The notes beneath the pieces are model-generated. The model made no database searches and was not told where the DNA came from. It saw only the letters and a list, made by a program, of their open reading frames with translations. The position numbers and the translations under genes are program-made. A stretch of DNA of 43,528 bases, taken from assembly GCA_021298815.1 (NCBI GenBank), contig JAJTHE010000089.1, positions 1-43,528 of the forward strand, given 5' to 3'. This stretch comes from Betaproteobacteria bacterium (GTDB lineage Bacteria; Pseudomonadota; Gammaproteobacteria; Burkholderiales; CAIKXV01). Positions 1-6,599 of the stretch are shown in pieces (the first letter of the stretch is position 1; the number at the start of each line of letters is the position of its first letter).

Positions 1-195
1 CAGGCAAGCGCGCACCGGATCGCCATCGAGGATCACCGAGCAGGCGCCGCAGATGCCGTGCTCGCAGCCGACATGGGTACCGGTCAGGCGCAGTGTCTCG
101 CGCAGGAAGTCGACCAGCGACAACCGGGTCGGGACCTCGCGCCGGTGCTCGACGCCGTTGACCGTGATGCAGACGCTGCTGGTGGGTTCGTTCAT
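1..195 (-). CDS. 2Fe-2S subunit of molybdenum hydroxylase (CoxS/XdhC-like), 3' end missing
   Basis: This is the N-terminal 65 residues of the small iron-sulfur subunit of a xanthine dehydrogenase/CO dehydrogenase-type hydroxylase; the rest lies beyond the left edge. The ATG at 195 opens a plant-type ferredoxin fold with ligand spacing C44-x4-C49-x2-C52-x11-C64, including the motif CEHGICGAC, which is the family's first [2Fe-2S] site. The second, C-terminal cluster domain is outside the window. In the family this subunit passes electrons from the molybdenum centre to FAD. It lies 92 bp downstream of the FAD subunit on the same strand, so the two are probably co-transcribed. The large subunit is not adjacent on this side within the window; it may lie further left, or it may be the gene at 10.6 kb. 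The substrate cannot be read from this subunit. Confidence 0.93.
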   Translation of the reverse strand, partial: MNEPTSSVCITVNGVEHRREVPTRLSLVDFLRETLRLTGTHVGCEHGICGACSVILDGDPVRACL

Positions 196-287
196 GCTGT
201 GCCCTGCTGGAAGTGCCGCGGAGCGTTGCCGCGCGGCGGCCTGGGGTAGGACTGCGAGACCCGGGCGATCGCCGCCCGGGACCCGGA

Positions 288-1181
288 TCAGGCGCGCGTG
301 CCCCGCGCCACGCCGGTGGCCCGGCCGCGCGCCTGGCGCAGCACGCGGGCGGCGAGCACCCGCGCGAGGTGCAACCGGTACTCGGCGGTCGCATGCACGT
401 CCGAGCCCGGATCGAGGTACTGCCCGATGCCCTCGACGGCGGCATCGATCGTCGCATCCTCGAGCTGCGTGCCGTGCAGCGAGCGCGCGATCGCCTCGAC
501 CGACACCGGCACCGACGCCGCGCCGCCGATGCCGAGCGCGGCACGCACGCAGCGGCCGGCCGCGTCGATCTCGACCTGCGCACAGGCCGCCACGATCGCG
601 AAGTCGCCGTGCCGGATGCTCAGTTCATCGAACGCGCTGCCGATGCGCTCGCCCTGCCAGACCGGCCAGTGCACTTCGCACAGGCATTCGTCCGGCTCGG
701 TGGCGGTCATCATCGGCGCCTGGAAGAACGCCGATGCCGGCACCGTGCGCTCGCCGCCGGTCCGGCGCAGCACGAAGCTCGCACCCAGCGTCTGCGCGAC
801 CAGCGGCAGTTCGGCTGCCGGATCGGAGTGCACCAGGCTGCCGCCCACGGTGCCGCGGTTCTTGGTCTGCACATGGCCGACCCAGTACAAGCCCTGGCGG
901 ATCAGCGGCACGGCCCGCGCGGCCTCGCCGTCGCGCTCGACATCGGCCTGGCGCAGGCCGGCGCCGGTCACCCAAGCATCCCCTTCGCGCCGGCTCGACT
1001 TCAGTTCGGCGATCTCGTTGACATTGATCAGCCAGGCCGGGCGTGCCAGCCGCATCGCCATCATCGGCACCAGGCTCTGTCCGCCGGCGAGCAGCTTGGC
1101 ATCGGCGCCATGCTCGGCGAGCAGGCTGCAGGCCTGCGCCACGCTGTCGGCTCTTGCGTACTCGAAAATCGCAGCCTTCAT
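288..1181 (-). CDS. FAD-binding subunit of molybdenum hydroxylase (CoxM-like)
   Basis: The 297-residue product has the length and motifs of the medium, FAD-binding subunit of xanthine dehydrogenase/CO dehydrogenase-family enzymes. The FAD pyrophosphate loops are AGGQSLVPMM (residues 32-41) and TVGGSLVHSDPAAELP (from residue 111). The N-terminus MKAAIFEYARADS is typical, which supports the ATG at 1181. In the family it accepts electrons from the 2Fe-2S subunit and passes them to an external acceptor. It is cytoplasmic, with no signal peptide. The gene order FAD subunit then 2Fe-2S subunit, on the minus strand, matches the usual M-S-L order, so a large-subunit gene may follow to the left of the window. 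The last residues (from about 285) are Arg-rich and variable. Confidence 0.93.
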   Translation of the reverse strand: MKAAIFEYARADSVAQACSLLAEHGADAKLLAGGQSLVPMMAMRLARPAWLINVNEIAELKSSRREGDAWVTGAGLRQADVERDGEAARAVPLIRQGLYWVGHVQTKNRGTVGGSLVHSDPAAELPLVAQTLGASFVLRRTGGERTVPASAFFQAPMMTATEPDECLCEVHWPVWQGERIGSAFDELSIRHGDFAIVAACAQVEIDAAGRCVRAALGIGGAASVPVSVEAIARSLHGTQLEDATIDAAVEGIGQYLDPGSDVHATAEYRLHLARVLAARVLRQARGRATGVARGTRA

Positions 1182-1258
1182 CGCTTCTCCTCGACCTGCA
1201 GCAACCCCGCCTGCCGCAACGGCTGCCGGCTACGGCGCACCAGGGCCATTGCCGCGCG

Positions 1259-1302
1259 CCGGGGCGGACCCGCCCCGGATGTTCGACGTCGGACGCCCGA
1301 CG
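1259..1302. other. two GC-rich hairpins between efp and the FAD-subunit gene
   Basis: Two perfect inverted repeats sit just downstream of efp (minus strand). The first has arms CCGGGGCGG (1259-1267) and CCGCCCCGG (1270-1278). The second has arms CGTCGG (1287-1292) and CCGACG (1297-1302) around ACGC. No T-run follows on either strand, so they are not classical intrinsic terminators. They may slow transcription between efp and the hydroxylase genes. Confidence 0.4.
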
Positions 1303-1336
1303 CCGGCAGACCTGCGGCCCGCGGCGACCGCCGGCA

Positions 1337-1897
1337 TCAGCCCTTCACGCGGTTGCGGTACTCGTTCGTGCGCGTGTCGATCTCGATCCTGTCGCCGGTG
1401 TCGCAGAACAGCGGCACCGGGATCTCGAAGCCGCTCTTCAGCTTGGCCGGCTTGAGCACCTTGCCCGAGGTGTCGCCGCGCACCGCCGGTTCGGTGTACA
1501 TGATCTCGCGCACCAGCGTCTGCGGGATCTCGACCGAGATCGGACGCTCGTTGTAGATCACCACTTCGGCGGGCATGCCTTCCTCGAGGTAGTTCAGCGC
1601 ATCGCCCATGTTGTCGCCGTCGATGTCGTACTGGTTGAACTCGGCGTCCATGAACACGTACGACGGATCGGCGAAGTAGGAGAATGTTACTTCCTTGCGC
1701 TCGAGCGACACCATGTCGAACTTCTCGTCGGCGCGGTAGACCGTCTCGGTGCCGGTGCCGGAGAGCAGGTTCTTCAGCTTCATCTTCACCACCGAGGCGT
1801 TGCGGCCGGACTTGCTGAACTCGGCCTTCTGCACGACCATCGGATCCTTGCCGACCATGATCACGTTGCCCGGGCGGACTTCCTGTGCGGTTTTCAT
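1337..1897 (-). CDS. efp: elongation factor P, Arg32 (rhamnosylated) type
   Basis: EF-P enters the ribosomal E site and rescues ribosomes stalled at consecutive prolines. The 186-residue protein begins at the ATG at 1897 with [11 protein letters not shown] and shows the three-domain layout of the family: a KOW-like N-terminal domain, then two OB-like domains ending in the conserved [15 protein letters not shown]. The modification loop reads [10 protein letters not shown] with Arg at position 32, not the lysine of the E. coli type. Arg32 is the residue rhamnosylated by EarP in betaproteobacteria and pseudomonads, and earP lies directly upstream on the same strand, 110 bp away. The longer in-frame extension to 2179 runs antisense through earP's 3' region and is not part of the protein. 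Key residues are intact and the call is secure. Confidence 0.98.
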   Translation of the reverse strand: MKTAQEVRPGNVIMVGKDPMVVQKAEFSKSGRNASVVKMKLKNLLSGTGTETVYRADEKFDMVSLERKEVTFSYFADPSYVFMDAEFNQYDIDGDNMGDALNYLEEGMPAEVVIYNERPISVEIPQTLVREIMYTEPAVRGDTSGKVLKPAKLKSGFEIPVPLFCDTGDRIEIDTRTNEYRNRVKG

Positions 1898-2007
1898 TGG
1901 TTCACCACTAAAGCGTTGTAAGGCGTTGGACGGAGGGCGGACCGGACCGCCGGCCTGGAAGGCGTGGCGCGACACCCGGACGCTTGACCCTGACGCTGGA
2001 AAGCCCG

Positions 2008-3261
2008 CTATTTTAGCTGGTCCCGGCAGAAACCCGCCAGTCGGGCGGCGAGGTCGGGCGCCGACGCCAGTTGCCTTGCCAGCCGGCCGGCGCGCTGCCC
2101 CAGCACCGGCAACGCGTCGAACGCAGGCTGCCACGCATCGGCCACCGCCCGGCTGCGCGCCGCCGGCGCCAGGCCGCATCCGTTCCAGGCCCGCTGCAGG
2201 CGGGCCCAGGCCGCATGCGCATGCGCCGCCGGGTGCGGGCCGTCGCTGCCACCGGCCGGCATGCCGTCATCGCACAGCCGGCCGGCGGCGCCGATGAATG
2301 CCTCCAGCTTCGGGCATTGCGCATCGTCCTGCTGCGGATACAGTTGCCAGCACAGCGGCCGCGCGGCCCAGAGCGCGCGCACCAGCGAATCTTCACCGCG
2401 CACGAAGTTGAGATCGCTCGCGCGCAGCAGGTCGTCGTAGCCGGGCTGCGGCAGGAACGGCAGCCGCCGCGCCTGCAGGGAACCGGCGGCCAGCGCATCC
2501 GCACGCCCGGCGGCGGTGGCCAGCCAGCCGACCGCCGCGTCGCCCAGGGCACCGGGCGACAGCGCGAGCAGCACCGGCCGCGGCCCGGCGGCCATCGAAG
2601 CGAGCAGGCCCGGCAGGCCCGGGTTCGGATAACCGAACAGCGACACCACGGTCGATGCCTCCGGCGGCTGCGCGAGTCCGAGCCCGTCCCAGAACTGCGC
2701 CCGGGCGCGCGCATCGGCATCGAACGCCTCGCGTGCCTCGACCAGGCCGGGTTCGCGCAGCAGCCCGCCGCCCTCGACCCCGAAGCCGGGACAGAAGAAG
2801 AAGCGCCGGATGTCGAGCGAGGGATGCGGCGACGCCAGGCCATGCACGCCGGCCGCCCAGTCTTCCGCGCTCAGGTACTCGAGCACGATCCACAGGGCAC
2901 GCGGCCGGCGCGCCGCGAGTGCATCGGCATAGGCCGCCGGCAGGCCGTTGCCGAAGGCATCGATCGCGACATCGGGCAGGTCGGTGGACGGCCGCGATGG
3001 CGGCAGCCGGCGGATGTCCACCGCGTCCAGCACCTGCCGGTCGAGGGCCGGGTCGACGGCCGGCTGCAGCGCGGCGAGCACCTCCGGGCGGTCGATCCAC
3101 AGGCGCACCGCAAAGCCGTGATGCGCCGCCAGGGACCGCGCAAGCCGCCAGCACACGGCCGCATCGCCGAAGTTGTCGACCACGTGGCAGAACACGTCGC
3201 AGCGCAGGCGGGCGGGCGACGAAGCCAGGGTGGACGATGGCAGGTCGGGCAGGATGGACAC
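2008..3261 (-). CDS. earP: EF-P arginine rhamnosyltransferase EarP
   Basis: EarP transfers rhamnose from dTDP-beta-L-rhamnose to Arg32 of EF-P, with inversion. The N-terminal signature [12 protein letters not shown] carries the two aspartates (D29 and D33 here) that correspond to the catalytic pair described in Pseudomonas EarP. The C-terminal donor-binding part contains [17 protein letters not shown] near residues 285-300, with the conserved Glu of GEDS. The protein is a GT-B-like fold, cytoplasmic. I place the start at GTG 3261 because no ATG lies between it and the conserved core; this gives 417 residues, somewhat longer than the roughly 380 of characterised members, so a start closer to the core is possible. 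Downstream efp shows the partner relation directly. The upstream neighbour is divergent. Confidence 0.95.
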   Translation of the reverse strand: MSILPDLPSSTLASSPARLRCDVFCHVVDNFGDAAVCWRLARSLAAHHGFAVRLWIDRPEVLAALQPAVDPALDRQVLDAVDIRRLPPSRPSTDLPDVAIDAFGNGLPAAYADALAARRPRALWIVLEYLSAEDWAAGVHGLASPHPSLDIRRFFFCPGFGVEGGGLLREPGLVEAREAFDADARARAQFWDGLGLAQPPEASTVVSLFGYPNPGLPGLLASMAAGPRPVLLALSPGALGDAAVGWLATAAGRADALAAGSLQARRLPFLPQPGYDDLLRASDLNFVRGEDSLVRALWAARPLCWQLYPQQDDAQCPKLEAFIGAAGRLCDDGMPAGGSDGPHPAAHAHAAWARLQRAWNGCGLAPAARSRAVADAWQPAFDALPVLGQRAGRLARQLASAPDLAARLAGFCRDQLK

Positions 3262-3402
3262 GGGGAATACGGATGGCGACCGGAGCGGAACCGGCCCCGA
3301 CTGTACTGGAACCCCCCGGCGGCGGCTGGGCTCGATGCGGGCCTGCCGGACATCCGCCGGCGCCGTTCCGCGCACGCGCAGGCCATGCGATCCTTCACCG
3401 CC

Positions 3403-3894
3403 ATGGATGCCTTCACCTTCTGGGCGCTGCTGCTGTCCGGCGCCGCCGGCTGCATCGGCTGGACGCTGCTGTCGGCCGCGCGCGGCGCGCGCGCCCGCGC
3501 GGAAGCCCTTGCACGGCATGCCCGTACGATCCCGGACAGCCTGCTCGTTCCGCTGCACGACCATCTGCTCGACGCGGCCCTCGGCCACTACGGCGATCGC
3601 GAGTTGCGCGCGGGCCGCACGCTGCTCGAGTTCGCCGTGGCCCTGGAGGACCGCATCGACGAACGGGACGGACGCGAGCACGGACCGCTCAACCGCGCGA
3701 AGATCCGCTCGCGGCTGCTGCCCGCCGCGCATCGGCTGCGCGGCGACCCCAATCCGTTCCGGGTGCGCGAGTTCCGCGAGACCTTCCTGCTCGCGCTGGA
3801 CGCCGAACGCGATGCGCTCGCCCTGGAGCCGCTGGTGCAGGCGTTCAGGCAGGCGCAGGCCGGCGACGGAGGCCTCAGCCGGCGCGCCGCGTGA
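3403..3894 (+). CDS. small membrane-anchored protein of unknown function
   Basis: I do not recognise this 163-residue product. It starts at ATG 3403 (another in-frame ATG lies at 3385) with one hydrophobic segment, about residues 4-22, followed by an Arg-rich stretch and a soluble, charged helical domain rich in Leu, Ala and Arg (for example PLVQAFRQAQAG near the C-terminus). This suggests a single-pass inner-membrane protein with a cytoplasmic tail. It is divergent from earP, with 141 bp between the starts, and its 3' end overlaps the convergent gene at 3875-4489 by 20 bp. Codon use has the high third-position GC of its neighbours, which is the main reason to accept it as a gene. Confidence 0.55.
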   Translation: MDAFTFWALLLSGAAGCIGWTLLSAARGARARAEALARHARTIPDSLLVPLHDHLLDAALGHYGDRELRAGRTLLEFAVALEDRIDERDGREHGPLNRAKIRSRLLPAAHRLRGDPNPFRVREFRETFLLALDAERDALALEPLVQAFRQAQAGDGGLSRRAA

Positions 3895-4489
3895 AGGTCA
3901 CCGAACGCCAGGCCAGTCCGCTGTCTTCCCGGCTCACTTCGATGTCGCCGGTCGCCTCGTCGCTCTCGCGCACGGTGAACGCCAGGCCGAGCGGCGGCAG
4001 CGCATCCTCCTTCCAGTCGAGCCCGTAGCGCGCGGCGATCGCATCGGCGTCCAGCCTCGGCAGCCTGGCATCCGCCGGCTCGACCAGTTCCAGTTCGCCC
4101 TCCCAGCTGTCGCCCGCGCTGGTGATGCCGCCGCTGCTGTTCGCATAGGGCAGCAGTCCGTTGCGGTCGACGAAGCGCGAGAGCACGGCAACACCGACCG
4201 CATCGACCGCCGGCGCGGACAGCGTCGGCAGGGCCAGCAGCGACACCACGGGCGGTGCCGCATCGGCGAGCACGGCAGCGAGCAGGTGGTTGGCCTGTTC
4301 CGGACGCTTGAACAGCGCGCGCAGGTCGGCGCGCAGGTCGGTCGCGACATTGGCCGCGAGGATGCGCGACGCGGCACGCGGATAGCCGATGCGGAACGGC
4401 GCCCCGATGAAGTACAGGCCGGCGCAGGGCGGCAGCTTCGCGCGCAGGTCGGCGAACGGCTGCCACTGGATGCGCACGGTCAGGTCCAT
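3875..4489 (-). CDS. conserved-looking cytoplasmic protein of unknown function
   Basis: The 204-residue product begins MDLTVRIQWQPF and has no signal peptide or membrane segment. No catalytic motif is recognisable. The segment around residues 90-160 contains alternating hydrophobic and charged residues, including the stretch LPYANSSGGI, consistent with a compact alpha/beta domain. It lies 21 bp downstream of the exported protein encoded at 4511-5206 on the same strand, so the two are likely one operon. Its 3' end overlaps the convergent gene by 20 bp. High third-position GC and an uninterrupted frame support it as real. Confidence 0.6.
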   Translation of the reverse strand: MDLTVRIQWQPFADLRAKLPPCAGLYFIGAPFRIGYPRAASRILAANVATDLRADLRALFKRPEQANHLLAAVLADAAPPVVSLLALPTLSAPAVDAVGVAVLSRFVDRNGLLPYANSSGGITSAGDSWEGELELVEPADARLPRLDADAIAARYGLDWKEDALPPLGLAFTVRESDEATGDIEVSREDSGLAWRSVTFTRRAG

Positions 4490-4510
4490 CGACCACCCCC
4501 GATGCCACGG

Positions 4511-5206
4511 TCAGTCACGCACGACCTCGATCTTCAGCGCCTGGGTGACCGTCGCCCTGCGCGTCTGCAGGAAGATGGCCGCATGGCGGCCATAGGCAGC
4601 GATGTACCGCGGTTCGCCGAGCACCACCGCATAGTGCGTGCGGTCGAGCAGCGACTGGCGCAGGTTCTTCAGCATCTCCTCGTTCACCGGCGGCGAGCGC
4701 AGCGACACCACGAAGTGGTCGCCGGTCTCTGGCCGCAGCCGGATCGGCGGCGTCAGCGCGGCCGAGGATGGCTTGATCAGCGGCTGGTAGGCCGCGAGGA
4801 ACTCCAGCACGCCGTCTTCGCCGCCGGTGACCGAGCGGCCGATGCGCACGTCGACGATGCGGCCGATCCAGAGCACGGTGGGCTGCACGCCCGCCTTGTT
4901 GCCGATCGTCGCCTGCGTCTCGCGCGGGCCCCAGGCCCATTCGATGCCGCCGACGCCGTCGATCAGGTGCGTCGGATCGGAGGCCCCGGCCGGCGTGCCC
5001 GGCTTCTGCCCCGCAGCCGGCGACTTGCCGGTTGGCGCGGTGAACGACGGTTGCGGCGCGGGCGATGCCGGGGCTTGGGCTGGCGCCTGCGCGAGCACCT
5101 GCGCCGGGATCGAAAGGCAGGCAAGCAGCAGCGATGCCGCTGCGGCCCGTGCAAGGGCCCGTGCCGCCGCAGTTAGGCCCGCGCGCGCCGCAGTGCAACG
5201 CGGCAC
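4511..5206 (-). CDS. exported protein of unknown function
   Basis: I place the start at GTG 5206, because it puts a clean signal peptide at the N-terminus: Arg-containing n-region, hydrophobic core ASLLLACLSIPA and cleavage after VLAQA. The 231-residue precursor then has a low-complexity Ala/Pro/Gln linker (about residues 38-75) and a mature domain of about 150 residues with the motifs GGIEWAWGPRETQATIGNKAG and HFVVSLRSPP. This looks like a small periplasmic or envelope domain. I do not recognise a family. The core does contain a Cys (LLACLS), but the spacing is not a convincing lipobox. It is the first gene of a two-gene unit with 3875-4489. The longer reading to 5329 would place the signal peptide internally and is less likely. 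Confidence 0.6.
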   Translation of the reverse strand: MPRCTAARAGLTAAARALARAAAASLLLACLSIPAQVLAQAPAQAPASPAPQPSFTAPTGKSPAAGQKPGTPAGASDPTHLIDGVGGIEWAWGPRETQATIGNKAGVQPTVLWIGRIVDVRIGRSVTGGEDGVLEFLAAYQPLIKPSSAALTPPIRLRPETGDHFVVSLRSPPVNEEMLKNLRQSLLDRTHYAVVLGEPRYIAAYGRHAAIFLQTRRATVTQALKIEVVRD

Positions 5207-5235
5207 GGGCCTGCCGGCCGACCGCAGGCCGGCGT

Positions 5236-5631
5236 TCAAGAGGGCTGCTCCGCCGGCTGGGCACGCGGGCGTCCCGACACGGACGTACCGGCGAGGGCGA
5301 ACAGCAGGTGCGAGGCGTAGACGTACCACATCAGCATGTGGCCGGGCGTCGGGAACACCGAACCGTAGAGCAGCTGGTTCAGGAGCGGAATGATCACCGT
5401 CTGGATCAGGCCGATGACCCCGAGGATCGCCGCCAGCACCCGCACCAGGCCGACCAGGTCGGGGCGGCGCAGGTACAGGACCAGCAGCGCGAGCTCCACC
5501 AGCGACAGGAACGCGGCGCCGAACGGCACGCGGTTGGCGCGCAGCACGTTGGGATCGGTCTCGGCCAGCCCGGATGCGATCAGCCAGCCATAGAAGACCA
5601 GCGCGATGCCGATCGCGAGCAGGAAATTCAT
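5236..5631 (-). CDS. small integral membrane protein (about four helices)
   Basis: The 131-residue product starts at ATG 5631 (in-frame ATG also at 5658, giving nine more residues). It has hydrophobic segments near residues 3-20, 40-55, 62-85 and 98-115, so about four membrane helices, with a short Arg/Pro tail. The sequence FPTPGHMLMWYVYASHLLFALAG near the end contains conserved-looking Pro, His and Trp residues. I cannot name the family. It lies 29 bp upstream of the exported protein gene on the same strand and could head the same operon. Confidence 0.6.
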   Translation of the reverse strand: MNFLLAIGIALVFYGWLIASGLAETDPNVLRANRVPFGAAFLSLVELALLVLYLRRPDLVGLVRVLAAILGVIGLIQTVIIPLLNQLLYGSVFPTPGHMLMWYVYASHLLFALAGTSVSGRPRAQPAEQPS

Positions 5632-5754
5632 CGAGGCAAGGCGGCGTACGGCGAACATCGGCTTCGGGCAGGTTCCGGCGGCGGACAGGACCCCTATGCT
5701 ACCCCGCCCCCCGCGCGAGGGTCGTGGCGCCGGGTGTCGACCGGGCGGACACCG

Positions 5755-5779
5755 GGGTGGCGCACGGGGTGCGCCACCC
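5755..5779. other. perfect 11-bp stem-loop upstream of the ABC operon
   Basis: Arms GGGTGGCGCAC (5755-5765) and GTGCGCCACCC (5769-5779) pair perfectly around GGG. There is no following T-run. It lies 85 bp upstream of the ATPase gene's start, and so could be an operator or a 5'-leader structure. Confidence 0.5.
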
Positions 5780-5818
5780 GCTCTGCTACCCTTCCGCTCG
5801 ATCGAATCGTCGCCTGTA

Positions 5819-5855
5819 CCCTGCCCCGCCCCCTGCCCCGACCCCTGCCCTGCCC
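5819..5855 (-). promoter_or_regulatory. G-quadruplex motif directly upstream of the ABC ATPase start
   Basis: The minus strand carries seven runs of three to five G separated by one or two bases within 37 bp. On the plus strand these are C-runs at 5819-5821, 5824-5827, 5829-5833, 5836-5839, 5842-5845, 5848-5850 and 5853-5855. This far exceeds the usual four-tract G-quadruplex rule. It ends ten bases before the GTG start at 5865. The G-rich strand is the template strand for the ABC genes. Any regulatory role is inferred. Confidence 0.6.
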
Positions 5856-5864
5856 GGACGCCGC

Positions 5865-6599
5865 GTGACCGCACTGCTGGAACTGCACGATGTCGGCAAA
5901 TCCGTGGGCACCGACCGTCCGCGCACCCTGTTCGAGGGCCTGTCGCTGGAAGTCCAGGCCGGCGAATCCGTCGCCCTGGTCGGCGAGTCGGGCACCGGCA
6001 AGTCGACGCTGCTCAACCTGATGGCCGGCCTCGACCGGGTCGACCGCGGCGTCGTGCGCCTGGACGGCGTCGACCTCGCCACGCTCGGCGACGACGCCCT
6101 GGCGGCCCTGCGCCGTCGACGCATCGGCTTCGTGTTCCAGGCGTTCCACCTGCTGCCGCAGCTCACGCTGCTGCAGAACGTCGCGCTGCCGCTGCAGCTG
6201 CTGGAGGTGCCGCGCGGCGAGTGGCGTGCCCGTGCGCTGGCCATGCTCGATGCGGTCGGCCTGGGCGCGCGTGCGGACGACCCGGTGCAGATGCTGTCCG
6301 GTGGCGAATCGCAGCGGGTCGCGGTCGCCCGCGCGCTGGTGCACCGGCCGGCGCTGGTGCTCGCCGATGAACCGACCGGCAACCTCGACAGCGATGCCGC
6401 CGACGGGGTGCTCGCGCTGCTGCGCACCCAGGTGAAGGCACAGGGCGCCGCCTGCGTGCTGGTCACCCACTCGATGCGCGCCGCCGGCAGCGCCGACCGG
6501 GTGCAGCGACTGACCGCGCAGGGCGTCGCGCCGGATGCCGCGGCCGGCCCGGCGGCAGCACCAGTCGGCGACGCGGCCGCAGGTTCCGGCCCGGTATGA
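5865..6599 (+). CDS. ABC transporter ATPase, LolD/MacB/YbbA type
   Basis: The 244-residue ATPase starts at GTG 5865. It has Walker A GESGTGKST (40-48), a Q-loop in FVFQAFHLLPQ, the ABC signature LSGGESQRVAVARA, Walker B LVLADEPTGNLD and the switch His in VTHS. The LLPQLT and DEPTGNLD motifs place it in the LolD/MacB/FtsE branch that works with FtsX-fold permeases rather than as an importer. A disordered Ala/Pro/Gly tail of about 25 residues follows the core. The stop overlaps the permease start in ATGA (6596-6599), showing translational coupling. Upstream lie a strong hairpin and a G-quadruplex motif. The substrate is not known from sequence; lipids or envelope proteins are typical of this branch. 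Confidence 0.93.
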   Translation: MTALLELHDVGKSVGTDRPRTLFEGLSLEVQAGESVALVGESGTGKSTLLNLMAGLDRVDRGVVRLDGVDLATLGDDALAALRRRRIGFVFQAFHLLPQLTLLQNVALPLQLLEVPRGEWRARALAMLDAVGLGARADDPVQMLSGGESQRVAVARALVHRPALVLADEPTGNLDSDAADGVLALLRTQVKAQGAACVLVTHSMRAAGSADRVQRLTAQGVAPDAAAGPAAAPVGDAAAGSGPV

